Source of the DNA: Longilinea arvoryzae
GTDB lineage: Bacteria; Chloroflexota; Anaerolineae; Anaerolineales; Anaerolineaceae
Direction: 5' to 3'
NCBI RefSeq assembly: GCF_001050235.1
Contig: NZ_DF967972.1
Span: 3,872,724 to 3,936,723 of the forward strand
Length of the DNA stretch: 64,000 nucleotides
This document shows, in pieces, positions 1 through 8,778 of this stretch. The number at the start of each line of letters is the position of its first letter. The first letter of the stretch is position 1. The notes under the pieces were generated by a model that did no database searches, had not been told where the DNA came from, and worked only from the letters and a program-made list of their open reading frames with translations. The position numbers and the translations under genes were made by a program.

Positions 1-289
1 CCTGTTCGCGGTCGGTCAGGCTCGCCAGCACGGTCCCGGCATCGACTTTCGCGCCTGCCTCGACCGGTTGATCGCCCAGCCTGCCGCCAACGGGAAACGC
101 CAGCGTGGCGGATTGATGGGGCACCACCCGCCCCTCCGCGATCAGGCCGGCGCCGACGGTCACGGTTGGCACCGGCGTGGCTTCAGCTCCCGCCGCGTTG
201 AATGAAATTCCGGAGCAGGCGGTCAGGCACGCCACCCCAATCATAGAAAGAAGCAGTGCCATGATTTTGATCATCCGAAGTGCTTTCAT
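1..289 (-). CDS. HlyD-like efflux adaptor lipoprotein (N-terminal part, runs off window)
   Basis: Only the first 96 codons are in the window. The start ATG is at 289. The protein opens with a lipoprotein signal peptide (MKALRMIKIMALLLSMIGV, then an ACLTAC lipobox), so the mature protein would be membrane-anchored through Cys. The following residues (GLIAEGRVVPHQSATLAFPVGGRL, then DQPVEAGAKVDAGTVLASL) are the beginning of the beta-barrel/biotinyl-lipoyl-like hairpin of periplasmic adaptor (membrane fusion) proteins. It is the last visible gene of the minus-strand ABC operon and starts 20 bases after the permease stop. By context it couples the FtsX-type permease to export. Substrate unknown. 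Confidence 0.8.
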   Translation of the reverse strand, partial: MKALRMIKIMALLLSMIGVACLTACSGISFNAAGAEATPVPTVTVGAGLIAEGRVVPHQSATLAFPVGGRLGDQPVEAGAKVDAGTVLASLTDREQ

Positions 290-309
290 CGTTCACCTAC
301 CTGGATGCG

Positions 310-2709
310 TTATTCATACGCCAAGATTTGCCGGATCGTCAACCGCGAGGCCGTCCGCGCCGGCATCAAAGAAGCAAGGATGGTGAAGATCACCATCAGT
401 CCCAACCATAGGCTGATGCCCGTAAGGGTGTAGGTAACCGGAATTGGGCTGCCAAAAATCGCCTCACCGATCGCGCTCGCCAGGCCGTTGCTGACCGGGA
501 TTGCCGCCGCAAGGCTGGCCACCCAACTGAGCAAGCCCACCAGCATGCCTTCCACAATGACCATGCGTTGAATTTCGAAATCAGAGGCGCCGATGGCCCG
601 CATGACCCCAATTTCGCGCGTGCGTTCCATGACATTCAGGCTCATCGTTCCCGAAAGGCCGATCGTCCCAACCACTGCCATCAGAATGGCCAGAAAGAGC
701 AAGAAACCGGTCAGGGCGTTCAAGCCGGTGGCCGAATTCTTCAGAATGGATTTTCCGGCCCTCGCCTCGGATACCTGGTAGCCTCGATCGGTAAAAGCGG
801 TTTCCAGTTTTGCCGCCAGGTCGTTCTGCTCATCCAGCGTCAGGCCGCTCCTTCGAGCCACGATCCGAAAATCCGTCGACTGGTTCCAGGTATGGGTGGC
901 CTTTGCCAGCGGGCTGTAATTGGTAAAAGCGACCAGGCCTGTATTTTTTCCGGCAAACTGGAAAAAGCCCACCACCTGCCAGCGTATCTCCTGGCCGCCA
1001 ATTTTGATCTTGATCGTGTCGCCGACCTGAACGTCCGGATACAGGTCCATGAACACCTCGTTGAGCACGATGGCATTCGCATCCTGTGGATTCAACCAGC
1101 GCCCGCGGACCAGAATCGGTTCCAACAATGCAGAGTCTTCCGGCGGGCCTTGCATCAGAATGGTCTCGCCGGGCTGATCGTCCGCTGTGACCATTTGCCC
1201 GATTGACGCCGCCCAGCCTTCGATGGATGCCACATCCGGAGATTCGCGGGCAATCTGTTCGATCTCGGTCAGGTCATACGGCTGGCTGAACGAAAGGTTT
1301 ACATCGGCCATGAAGTAATGCCCAAGGCGTTCGATGTAATTCTCGATGCTGGCCCGCATATTGAAAGTCGCCACGAACATGGCGCCGCCCAACGCCAGGG
1401 TGATCAGCGTCAGGATCAGGCGCAGGCGCTTGCGGAAAACATTGCGCAGCGAGATCGAAATCGGCCGCGAGAGATGCAGGCGCTTCACCCACGCCGGTCG
1501 CCGGACCGGATTTTTGACCTCATCGCTTTCACTGCCGCTGAGCGCCTGTTGAACGGTGAGGTTCGAACCGTGCAGAATGGGGATCAGGGCCGCCGCCTGG
1601 GGGACGATCAGGGCGATCAGCGCCTGGCCCAGCACGGCCTGCGGCACCCAGCGAAAGCCGCGCGAGATGTAATTCAACTGCGGCGCCAGCCCGTCCAGTT
1701 CGCGGAAAGCCACGGCATTGGTCAGCGGGATGGCGATGAGGAAGCCAAAGGCGCTGAACAGCAGCACCAGGCCCAGGTACATGAAGATGATTTGCCCGCG
1801 CGTCGCTCCGTAACTCTTGAAAATTCCAATCTGTTCGATTTGCTGGTTGAGCAGCGCCGATAGCGTGTTGATGATCAGGAAAGCGCTCAGGAAAATAACC
1901 AGCAAACCCAACAGGAACAGGATGGCGGTCATGGCATTGACGTACAGCAGGTTGGGATGCTCCGTGGACAGGCGCACCGCTTTACTGATGGTCGGAACCC
2001 CGTTTCGACGGCAATCTTCCAGAACCGTGTTAGCCGCCACCTCGATGGCTTTCAGGTCCGATCCGTCCACGGTCGTCAACTGCAGGGTGGTCAACTGCTC
2101 GGGCAGTCTAAACAACGGAAGCGTATCCAGGGTGACATATCCCTGAATGGGCGCCAGAAAAAAGCCTGCTCCGCCGCGGTCGGCGCCCAGCGTCTGATCC
2201 TGCACGATGCCCACCAGCTTTGCCTCACGTATATCCCCGCTCGAGAGCTGAATCCGCACCTCGTCGCCGATTTTATAGGGGGTTTCATCCGCGCGGTTGA
2301 CCTCGAGGACAATTTCCCGTTCCTTCGGCGGCCAGGTCCCTTCCACCAGTTTGACCTGATTGATGCTTCTTTTGGAAAAATCCCTGGCAGCCAGGATTTT
2401 GATCGGCTTCGATTGATTCGAACCGGTTTGGATGCGCAGGGTTTTGATGGCCACCCCTTCGGCCTGGCGAATTTGGGGCAGCCGCCCGAGATGGTCGATG
2501 AAATCCGGATCGAAACTCACACCCTCGATTTGAATATTCGCCGGGTTGACCGCCGCGTAGCCTTCCTTCATATCGTCGGGCATGGCCACCATAAGGACCA
2601 AGATCATGCCGACCGCAATCAGGCCGACCGCAATGGATGCCACCACCATGATCGATCGGGCGCGGTTGCCTGCGAAATCGCTCAGGATTTTCCGGGTTCG
2701 CGGTCTCAC
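310..2709 (-). CDS. FtsX/MacB-type ABC transporter permease, 799 aa
   Basis: Large permease of the MacB/LolC type with duplicated FtsX domains. A first transmembrane helix lies at about residues 19-41, followed by a long extracytoplasmic MacB_PCD-like domain. Next come a block of helices around 255-385 (including NAMTAILFLLGLLVIFLSAF), another helix near 425-450, a second extracytoplasmic domain, and three C-terminal helices (from about 665). The C-terminal FtsX signature is visible in ERTREIGVMRAIGAS and the mirrored EQIGIFKSYGATRGQ. It overlaps the upstream ATPase gene by 4 bases, so translation is probably coupled. The family uses mechanotransmission to move lipoproteins, peptides or hydrophobic drugs. 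The actual substrate cannot be told. Confidence 0.9.
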   Translation of the reverse strand: MRPRTRKILSDFAGNRARSIMVVASIAVGLIAVGMILVLMVAMPDDMKEGYAAVNPANIQIEGVSFDPDFIDHLGRLPQIRQAEGVAIKTLRIQTGSNQSKPIKILAARDFSKRSINQVKLVEGTWPPKEREIVLEVNRADETPYKIGDEVRIQLSSGDIREAKLVGIVQDQTLGADRGGAGFFLAPIQGYVTLDTLPLFRLPEQLTTLQLTTVDGSDLKAIEVAANTVLEDCRRNGVPTISKAVRLSTEHPNLLYVNAMTAILFLLGLLVIFLSAFLIINTLSALLNQQIEQIGIFKSYGATRGQIIFMYLGLVLLFSAFGFLIAIPLTNAVAFRELDGLAPQLNYISRGFRWVPQAVLGQALIALIVPQAAALIPILHGSNLTVQQALSGSESDEVKNPVRRPAWVKRLHLSRPISISLRNVFRKRLRLILTLITLALGGAMFVATFNMRASIENYIERLGHYFMADVNLSFSQPYDLTEIEQIARESPDVASIEGWAASIGQMVTADDQPGETILMQGPPEDSALLEPILVRGRWLNPQDANAIVLNEVFMDLYPDVQVGDTIKIKIGGQEIRWQVVGFFQFAGKNTGLVAFTNYSPLAKATHTWNQSTDFRIVARRSGLTLDEQNDLAAKLETAFTDRGYQVSEARAGKSILKNSATGLNALTGFLLFLAILMAVVGTIGLSGTMSLNVMERTREIGVMRAIGASDFEIQRMVIVEGMLVGLLSWVASLAAAIPVSNGLASAIGEAIFGSPIPVTYTLTGISLWLGLMVIFTILASLMPARTASRLTIRQILAYE

Positions 2710-3455
2710 GGCTGAGTCGTCTCCTCGCCCGGGTTCGGCAAAATCTCACCATCCGACATGTGGATGATCCGGTCCATATGCTGCGCCAGGTCAGCATCGT
2801 GCGTGACCATGAGGATCGTCTTGCCCTGCGCGATCAACTCCTCGAAAAGCTGAATGATATCCTCGGCGGAACGCGAATCCAGGTTGCCGGTGGGTTCGTC
2901 CGCCACCAGAATCGGCGCATCGTTGGCCAATGCGCGCGCCACGGCCGCGCTCTGCTGCTGCCCATTCGATACCATGCCCGGGAATTTTTCCGCCTCCTTC
3001 TCCAGGCCGACCCGCGCCAATAATCCCAACGCACGGTCTTCCCGTTCGGAGGGTGTGTACAGGTGACAGAAATCCATCGGCAGCATCACATTTTCCAGCA
3101 GCGTCAGGGTGGGGAGCAACTGGAAGAATTGGAAGACGATCCCCAACATCCGCCCGCGCCATTCGGCCAGTTTGCCCTCGGCCAGCGCGTTCAACGCCTG
3201 CCCGGCCACCCACACTTCCCCGCTCGAGGGACGGTCGATGCCCGTGATCATATTCACCAGGGTCGATTTTCCGCATCCCGAGCGCCCCACCACCCCGATG
3301 AACTTGCCCTTTTCGAGTTCCAGGTTCACCTGTTTGAGCGCGTGCACCTCTCCGGAAGCCATTTTGAACACCTTGTTCAGGTCGCGCACCTCAATCAACG
3401 GGCGCCGATCGTCCCAGGTGAACTCCTGCTGGCGGAATGGGAATTTAGTCTCCAT
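2706..3455 (-). CDS. ABC transporter ATPase with altered signature motif, 249 aa
   Basis: LolD/MacB-type nucleotide-binding protein. The Walker A is GRSGCGKST, the Q-loop region is [21 protein letters not shown], the Walker B is ILVADEPTGNLDS and the H-loop is MVTHD. The signature reads VSNGQQQSAAVARAL where the family, and the neighbouring ATPase, have [15 protein letters not shown]. The second signature residue is therefore Asn and the following Arg is lost. This suggests that one ATP site of a possible heterodimer is weakened. It overlaps the upstream ATPase by 11 bases and the permease by 4, in one operon. Confidence 0.9.
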   Translation of the reverse strand: METKFPFRQQEFTWDDRRPLIEVRDLNKVFKMASGEVHALKQVNLELEKGKFIGVVGRSGCGKSTLVNMITGIDRPSSGEVWVAGQALNALAEGKLAEWRGRMLGIVFQFFQLLPTLTLLENVMLPMDFCHLYTPSEREDRALGLLARVGLEKEAEKFPGMVSNGQQQSAAVARALANDAPILVADEPTGNLDSRSAEDIIQLFEELIAQGKTILMVTHDADLAQHMDRIIHMSDGEILPNPGEETTQP

Positions 3456-4143
3456 CCGTCAACGCTCCATCTCGAAGCCGGACCACGCGGTCGGCCACAT
3501 GCGCGATGCCCCGGTCGTGGGTCACCATCACAATCGTCTTGCCCTGGCGGATCAACTGCTGAAATATGTCAAAAATGACCTGCGCCGTGACCGAATCCAG
3601 CCTTCCGGTGGGCTCATCCGCCACAATCAACGCCGGATCGTTGGCCAGTGCGCGCGCGATGGCGACCCGCTGTTGCTGCCCGCCGGAAATCTGGGACGGC
3701 AGCTTATTGGCATGGTCCTGCAGCTCCACCGCGCGCAGCAGATCGGCCGCGCGTTGCTGGCTCAGCCGCGGCCGGTACAGGCCGCACAGGTCCATGGGCA
3801 GCATCACGTTCTCGAGCAGCGAAAGCTTGGGAAGCAGATGAAAGGATTGGTAGATCACGCCGATGTTCTTTCCGCGCCAGCGCGAACGCTGATCTTCCGG
3901 GATCGTATGCACGCAAACGCCATCCACCCAGACCTCGCCGGATGTCAGGTGATCGGTGCCGGTAATCATGTTGACCAGCGTGGTTTTGCCCGCGCCGGAT
4001 TTCCCGGTGATGGCCAGGAATTCCCCGAGCTTCACCTGTAACGAAACCTGGCTCAGGGCGCGAAAAGGCCCGGCTGGCGTTGGATAATCCTTGCACACGT
4101 TCGTGAGCTGGATCAATGCGGATGACGGTGGAGTTGTGGACAT
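3445..4143 (-). CDS. ABC transporter ATPase, 232 aa
   Basis: Second LolD/MacB-type ATPase, with all motifs intact: Walker [10 protein letters not shown], signature [17 protein letters not shown], Walker [15 protein letters not shown]-loop MVTHD. I place the start at ATG 4143 ([16 protein letters not shown]). The 18-residue upstream extension does not resemble the family. It is the first gene of the minus-strand efflux operon and is divergent from a MarR regulator, which probably controls it. Having two ATPases for one FtsX-type permease suggests a heterodimeric motor with the variant ATPase downstream. Confidence 0.9.
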   Translation of the reverse strand: MSTTPPSSALIQLTNVCKDYPTPAGPFRALSQVSLQVKLGEFLAITGKSGAGKTTLVNMITGTDHLTSGEVWVDGVCVHTIPEDQRSRWRGKNIGVIYQSFHLLPKLSLLENVMLPMDLCGLYRPRLSQQRAADLLRAVELQDHANKLPSQISGGQQQRVAIARALANDPALIVADEPTGRLDSVTAQVIFDIFQQLIRQGKTIVMVTHDRGIAHVADRVVRLRDGALTDGD

Positions 4144-4244
4144 GTGAAACCAGATGCGCGTAGAAATTCGATGAAAACAAAAGACCCCGTTATGCATTAA
4201 AAATTCTACAACAAGAGTGTAAGAAATAGATCATCATTCCAAAA

Positions 4245-4258
4245 CTTCATACCTGAAG
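4245..4258. promoter_or_regulatory. Inverted repeat, possible MarR operator
   Basis: CTTCA-TACC-TGAAG, a 5-bp inverted repeat, lies 4 bases before the -35 box of the marR promoter in the divergent region. Its position suits a MarR-family autoregulatory operator. The repeat is short, so this is inference. Confidence 0.35.
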
Positions 4259-4261
4259 ATA

Positions 4262-4290
4262 TTGACGTGGGAGAATATCTTCCTTATAGT
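4262..4290 (+). promoter_or_regulatory. Sigma-70-type promoter of the marR gene
   Basis: TTGACG at 4262-4267 and TATAGT at 4285-4290, spaced 17 bases. Transcription would start near 4297. That rules out the GTG at 4267 as a start codon and supports ATG 4327. Confidence 0.6.
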
Positions 4291-4326
4291 GTAGAAATCA
4301 ACGAGTCAAAACCGATCGAGGTATGC

Positions 4327-4764
4327 ATGGCTTTCGAAGAAGTCAATTCCACCCTCCTCACCTCACAATTGCTGATGAATGATAGCGACGAGCGCTTTTT
4401 CGAGCAATTCAAACTGGGAACCACCCGGTATTACACGCTGCTTCACCTGGAACAGTCTCCCGGCCTGACCCTGAGCGAACTCAGCCAGCGCCTGATCTGC
4501 ACCAAGGGCAACATGACGCGCATTCTCAAAAGCATGCAGGCGGACGGCCTGCTGGAACGCTATAACGATCCCAGGGACGGACGCGCCATTCGCCATACCC
4601 TCACACCGCGCGGGATGGCGCTGCTGGTCAGAGTCAGGGCCGCCTATCGGAACTTCCTGGACCAGCGCTACGCGGGCCTGGAACTCTACGAAATCGACTC
4701 GCTTCAGCGCATCCTCTCGCGCTTCAACCGGCGTTTGGAAGCATCTCTGCGCCCAACGGAATGA
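4327..4764 (+). CDS. MarR-family transcriptional regulator, 145 aa
   Basis: Winged-helix MarR repressor. Helix-turn-helix region at about residues 50-85 (LTLSELSQRLICTKGNMTRILKSMQADGLLERY), then the wing motif DPRDGRAIRHTLTPRGMAL. ATG 4327 is preceded by GAGG at a 5-base spacing. A longer in-frame GTG at 4267 lies inside the -35 box, so I reject it. At 145 residues the length is typical. Divergent from the ABC efflux operon, which it most likely represses until a small ligand binds. Confidence 0.88.
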   Translation: MAFEEVNSTLLTSQLLMNDSDERFFEQFKLGTTRYYTLLHLEQSPGLTLSELSQRLICTKGNMTRILKSMQADGLLERYNDPRDGRAIRHTLTPRGMALLVRVRAAYRNFLDQRYAGLELYEIDSLQRILSRFNRRLEASLRPTE

Positions 4765-4880
4765 GATTCAAGCGTCTGGCTGTGGGAGAGGAAGAATATT
4801 AATTGATGTATAAACTAATTTATTGTTTAGTCTGTTGAATATAATATACACATCAACCAATTTGCTCGAAATCATCTTAA

Positions 4881-5519
4881 TCCGGCGCGGAGAGGATTCT
4901 TTACGGCAGCCGCGGCTTCCATGATTTGAACGCCCAGCCGGAGGCCCAGCACATGTCCGATCAATTCTTCGACTATCCTTATTTGAACGCCGAGGATGTT
5001 TTCTCTCCGCCGGCCTGGGCCAAGGATACGGTGGGATATCAGATCTTTCCGGAGCGGTATGCCCGCGGCGGCAGCCCAGGCTGGTAAAACGGCGAGGACG
5101 GCGGCATCGATAGGTTTGCCGGCGCGCCCAGCATTTATTACGGTTCCGAATTGGGTCTGACCGGCGATGACGACCACAACCGGGCCCCCTATCCCTGGAG
5201 TGACTCTCAAAACCGGGTTCTGCACGACCTGGTTAGCCGGTTGATTCACCTCCGATCCAGGGATTCCGTAATGAGATCCGCAGACCTGATCTGGCCGCTG
5301 GTCGATCCCGCGATCAATACACTGGTCTTCCGTAAAGTGTCAACCGGCAAACGGCTTTAGGTGTTCATAAATGTGAATGCCCAGGCTCAGGCCGTGCCGT
5401 TTCCGGCAGAGATCCGGCATCACCGCCTGATCGATTTATTGCGGGAGGACGAAATCGTTATCCGATTCCATCCTCCTGCTGCCATACGGGTGCGCCATGC
5501 TGTCGAGACAACCGTCCTG
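4881..5519 (+). pseudogene. Decayed GH13 alpha-glycosidase/neopullulanase remnant
   Basis: One reading frame carries pieces of a GH13 enzyme in the right order. First come ILYGSRGF and DVFSPPAWAKDTVGYQIFPERYARGG, the entry to the catalytic barrel in neopullulanase-like glycosidases. The next piece is GAPSIYYGSELGLTGDDDHNRAPYPW, the end of the barrel. Last comes a C-terminal beta-domain (VFINVNAQAQAVPFPAEIRHHRLIDLL). Roughly 300 codons of the barrel, with the catalytic Asp/Glu/Asp, are missing between residues near 5085 and 5115. In-frame stops are TAA 4878 just before the readable part, TAA 5085 and TAG 5358. All pieces remain in the same frame. The gene is clearly non-functional. Confidence 0.85.
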
Positions 5520-5524
5520 AGAGA

Positions 5525-6691
5525 TCAGAAAAGGCCGGCCATCAACAGCGCGTCATAAGTAAAGCCCAGGGCGATCCCGCCCAACCAGAGGACGCCAACG
5601 ACCAGGGCTACCACCCGCCAGCGGGCAATGGTCAGAGCGCCGGCGATGGCGCCCAGGGACGTCCCCGAACCGCACAGCAGGAAAGCCAGCGCAGCGCCCT
5701 GACTCATGCCGCCCTGGATCAACCCCTGCACCAATGGCAGCGAAGCTTCGCTGTTGATGTACAGCGGCAGGCCCAACGTTGCGGCTAGCGGGACGCTGTA
5801 TACCTTACCGGCCCCGAATACCAACCCGATCCATTCCGAAGGCACCAGGCCGTTCAAGAAAAAACCGATGAAGGCAAAGCCGAAAAACATTGGCAGCAGC
5901 CTGCGGGCCGTGAGCGCGGATTCTTTGCATAATGCGCTGATTTGAAACCGCTGACCGAAGGATTGGATCCGCTCGGCCAGGCCAAGAGGATTACTGCTAC
6001 TACCTCCCGAACATTCGCAGCCCACCTGCGGCGTGGTTCGAAAGGCAGCCTCATGCGCGCCGCAATCGCAAGTTCCCGCCAGGACCGGGACCGCCGCTGG
6101 TACAGCCAGAGCCGGCTCACCGCAGCAGGCCGGTGCTGCGCGAAGCGAGAGAACCGGTTTGACCGTGCGGCCGCAGCCGCAAGTATCCGCCGGCAGGGAG
6201 GGCTCGGTTTTGGGCGGATCGTTTTTCACCAGCCCGGCCAGGCGCGACTGGCCGTGGAACCAACCCCGGTTTTCCAATCCAGCGGCGATGCCCCCGGCCA
6301 CCAACCCCAACAGGATCGAGGCAACGAAATAGGTCACTGCGAAAGGCCAGCCGAACAACCCCGCGCTGTAGATCAATTCTCCCGGCGAGCTCAGCGGTGA
6401 AGCCACCATGAACGCCACGATCGGAGCCCACGGCATCATCCCGGCCATCATGCCCAGGAGGATGGCCGTGGTGCCGCACGAACACAGCGGCGTACCGACT
6501 GCGGCTGCGGTGGCAGCCACCACCCCCGCCTGCCGGTAGCGCAATAGAAATGCGGAAACTTTTTCGGGTTTCAAATAGGCTTTGAACGCCGCCGCCAGAA
6601 AGATACTGGCGAGTAGAAAGGGCCAGTTGTGCAGGAAGCTCAGGCCCACCTGCGAGATTGATTTTAAGAAAGCCTGAAGAATAATTTGCAT
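5525..6691 (-). CDS. Permease of the ArsP/SO_0444 family, putative Cu/Zn or metalloid efflux, 388 aa
   Basis: Two blocks of transmembrane helices typical of the DUF318/ArsP_1 permease family. These contain the conserved segments GTPLCSCGTTAILLGM, FMVASPLSSPGELIYSAGLFG, and LGLPLYINSEASLPLVQGLIQGG followed by LLCGSGTSLGAIAGAL. Between the blocks (about residues 160-240) is a hydrophilic Cys-rich loop with DTCGCGR, APACCGEP, GTCDCGAH and GCECSGG, a likely metal-binding segment as in SO_0444-type Cu/Zn exporters. It lies 71 bases downstream of a SigZ-type sigma factor gene on the same strand. A 16-bp palindrome sits 16 bases before its start codon. Confidence 0.85.
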   Translation of the reverse strand: MQIILQAFLKSISQVGLSFLHNWPFLLASIFLAAAFKAYLKPEKVSAFLLRYRQAGVVAATAAAVGTPLCSCGTTAILLGMMAGMMPWAPIVAFMVASPLSSPGELIYSAGLFGWPFAVTYFVASILLGLVAGGIAAGLENRGWFHGQSRLAGLVKNDPPKTEPSLPADTCGCGRTVKPVLSLRAAPACCGEPALAVPAAVPVLAGTCDCGAHEAAFRTTPQVGCECSGGSSSNPLGLAERIQSFGQRFQISALCKESALTARRLLPMFFGFAFIGFFLNGLVPSEWIGLVFGAGKVYSVPLAATLGLPLYINSEASLPLVQGLIQGGMSQGAALAFLLCGSGTSLGAIAGALTIARWRVVALVVGVLWLGGIALGFTYDALLMAGLF

Positions 6692-6707
6692 CCGAATTCT
6701 CCTGATG

Positions 6708-6723
6708 TTGTGTGATTACACAA
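6708..6723. promoter_or_regulatory. Palindromic operator candidate upstream of the permease
   Basis: TTGTGT-GATT-ACACAA, a perfect 6+6 inverted repeat. It lies 17-32 bases upstream of the permease ATG, in the sigma-factor/permease gap. Its size and place suit an ArsR/SmtB- or CRP/FNR-like binding site. Which protein binds is unknown. Confidence 0.4.
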
Positions 6724-6762
6724 GATAGACGGAGCGGACGCAAAAAGGACGCAAGAACGGTC

Positions 6763-7341
6763 TTAGAAATCGAGCTCTTCTCCGTCGCAGCAGCAGCAAT
6801 GCGAACGGTAGCAGCACAGCACCCCGCGCACATCGAACTCGAAGTGGCAGCAGCTTAGCAAGGCATCCAATACCATCTGGCGAGCGCGCTGGACGCGCGA
6901 TTTGGCGCCCGAGAAGGAAATACCGAGCCGCTCGGCCGCCTGCTTCTGGCTCAGGCCTTCATATTCGGTCAGAATCAGAGCCTGGCGGTACAGTTCGGGC
7001 AAACCTTCGACCAGCTCGCGCAGCGCAGGCGCCAGTTCGGCGGCGGCGTCGGGTTCTTCGGGTTCATCCGCGATCAGTTCGTTTTCGATCCCTGAGCCTT
7101 CGAGTGGCACCACCCGGCGCCGGGCGCGATAATAATCGGTGATGCTGTTGCGGGCGATCTGGAAGATCCAGCTCTCCAGACGGTCCATATCACGGACGCC
7201 ATCCAGATGGGTATGAATACGCAAGAAGACTTCCTGCAGGATGTCATCGGCAACCGTTTCATCCGGCACCCGGCTGAGGATGAAACGGTGCAGCCGGTCA
7301 TGCATTTGTGTCCAGAGAGATTCCAGGTTCGAACTTTGCAT
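6763..7341 (-). CDS. sigZ: ECF RNA polymerase sigma factor SigZ-type, 192 aa
   Basis: ECF sigma factor. Region 2 contains DDILQEVFLRIHTHL and LESWIFQIARNSITDYYR. Region 4 contains LPELYRQALILTEYEGLSQKQAAERLGISFSGAKSRVQRARQ. The C-terminal tail LLSCCHFEFDVRG followed by VLCCYRSHCCCC is the Cys-rich extension characteristic of SigZ. No anti-sigma gene is adjacent. Instead the same-strand neighbour is a Cys-rich permease, which suggests a metal-sensing sigma factor controlled through its own cysteines (inference). Confidence 0.88.
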   Translation of the reverse strand: MQSSNLESLWTQMHDRLHRFILSRVPDETVADDILQEVFLRIHTHLDGVRDMDRLESWIFQIARNSITDYYRARRRVVPLEGSGIENELIADEPEEPDAAAELAPALRELVEGLPELYRQALILTEYEGLSQKQAAERLGISFSGAKSRVQRARQMVLDALLSCCHFEFDVRGVLCCYRSHCCCCDGEELDF

Positions 7342-7467
7342 GATTCCCGATTCCTGATCCCAGAATTGATGACGAACCCAAAGGAAGGCTCTGCTTATGC
7401 AGGGACGTTAACAATCTTATCATTTTTCTTGCTACAATCGTATCAAACGACAAGTGGAGCTGAAAGC

Positions 7468-8142
7468 ATGATCCCAATCCGCGATCAAACCCCGACCCGC
7501 AATTTTCCTCTGATCAATTATGCTTTGATCCTGCTTAATGTCATTGTCTTTTTATTCTTCCTGATGGCCGGCGTAAACCAAAACGCGTTGGTGGAAAAGT
7601 ATGCCCTGATCCCGGCTAATTTTACGGCTCATACCAGCCTGGCCAGTTTCAGAAATATTTTCACCAGCATGTTCATGCACGCCGGTTGGGCGCACATTAT
7701 CGGCAATATGCTTTACCTGTGGATCTTCGGCGATAACGTCGAGGATCGCATGGGCCATTTCAAGTATCTGGTCTTCTATCTGCTGGGCGGCCTGGTGGCG
7801 TCGCTGGCTCACGTCTATACCAATCCAATCTCCCAGATCCCTACGGTTGGCGCCAGCGGCGCCATTGCGGCCGTGCTGGGCGCCTACCTGGTGCTCTACC
7901 CGCGCAGCCGGATCCTGACCTTCATTCCACTGGGTTTCTTCTTACAATTGAGGCCGGTGCCGGCCAGTATCGTGCTGGGATTCTGGTTCGTCCTTCAGCT
8001 CTTCGAAGGCTTCCTCAGCCTGGGTGGGCCCGACGTGGGCGGTGTGGCCGTGTGGGCGCACGTCGGCGGATTTATTTTTGGCGTGGTAATTGCCTTCCTC
8101 TTCGCCAGACGCCACGAACCCAGCAGCCCCGTCGCCTGGTAA
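7468..8142 (+). CDS. Rhomboid family intramembrane serine protease, 224 aa
   Basis: Six-helix rhomboid. The oxyanion motif HAGWAHIIGNM is at about residues 71-81 (H76, N80). The catalytic Ser is S130 in VGASGAIAAVLGAY and the catalytic His is H198 in WAHVGGFIFG. ATG 7468 follows GTGGAGC and gives the usual MIPIRDQTPT start of this bacterial subfamily. Longer in-frame starts would run into the divergent sigma gene. It cleaves membrane proteins within the bilayer; substrates cannot be deduced. Confidence 0.92.
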   Translation: MIPIRDQTPTRNFPLINYALILLNVIVFLFFLMAGVNQNALVEKYALIPANFTAHTSLASFRNIFTSMFMHAGWAHIIGNMLYLWIFGDNVEDRMGHFKYLVFYLLGGLVASLAHVYTNPISQIPTVGASGAIAAVLGAYLVLYPRSRILTFIPLGFFLQLRPVPASIVLGFWFVLQLFEGFLSLGGPDVGGVAVWAHVGGFIFGVVIAFLFARRHEPSSPVAW

Positions 8143-8174
8143 GCGCAGCTCGCTGATCGAATCGGCCGCCGGAC

Positions 8175-8777
8175 CTATTCGACGGCAATGCGCCATAAAT
8201 ACAGCGAGGCCACGGACCCATAAGGAGAATAGCGCCGCCGGTAGCCATCGAATTGCGCCCGATCGAGCGAATCCTGCCCGTACAGAATTCGCATGCCGCG
8301 CCGGATGCCCAGATCACCCCAACTGACCACGTCCGGGCGCTGCATGGAAAAGATCATCAACATTTCTGCGGTCCAGACCCCGATGCCAGGCAGGGAAGAT
8401 AAACGCTGGATCACTTGCCCATCCTCCAAAGCCGGCAGCGCGCTCAGATCCACCTCGCCCTGCTCGATCGTGCGGGCGGACTCCCGAATATATCCGGCTT
8501 TGCGCATCGACATGCCGCAGCCTTGAATTTCTTCGACCGGTAAGGTCGCCAGGTGCCCCGGCGTGATCGGCGCGCAGCGCTCTGCCACCCTGCCCCACAC
8601 CGTGGCGGCTGCTTTGGCTGAAATCTGCTGGGCGACAATGGCGCTCACCAGCGCTTCGAACAGATCCGGGATGACGCCGCGCTCGATCCTGCCGATTCGA
8701 TCGATGGCCCGCCCCAGTTCGGAATCCCGCGCCTTCAGATAATCGATCGCCTCGCCGTTGTAGCGGAAATAATCCAT
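8175..8777 (-). CDS. DNA-3-methyladenine glycosylase, AlkA-like HhH-GPD protein, 200 aa
   Basis: HhH-GPD base-excision glycosylase. The substrate-pocket helix region is EALVSAIVAQQISAKAAATVWGR, the hairpin-helix-hairpin is LPGIGVWTAEMLMIF (129-143), and the catalytic Asp is D155 in SWGDLGIRRGM. It has no N-terminal AlkA beta domain and no C-terminal FeS cluster, so it is the short alkylation-repair form. ATG 8777 (MDYFRYNGEA) is chosen because the longer extension is antisense-like. It starts 1 base after the stop of the gene upstream, in one operon. Confidence 0.88.
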   Translation of the reverse strand: MDYFRYNGEAIDYLKARDSELGRAIDRIGRIERGVIPDLFEALVSAIVAQQISAKAAATVWGRVAERCAPITPGHLATLPVEEIQGCGMSMRKAGYIRESARTIEQGEVDLSALPALEDGQVIQRLSSLPGIGVWTAEMLMIFSMQRPDVVSWGDLGIRRGMRILYGQDSLDRAQFDGYRRRYSPYGSVASLYLWRIAVE

Positions 8778-8778
8778 C

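Noticed and set aside
4267..4326. GTG 4267 as start of the MarR gene
   Set aside because: It lies inside the -35 box of a good promoter; ATG 4327 has its own GAGG site.
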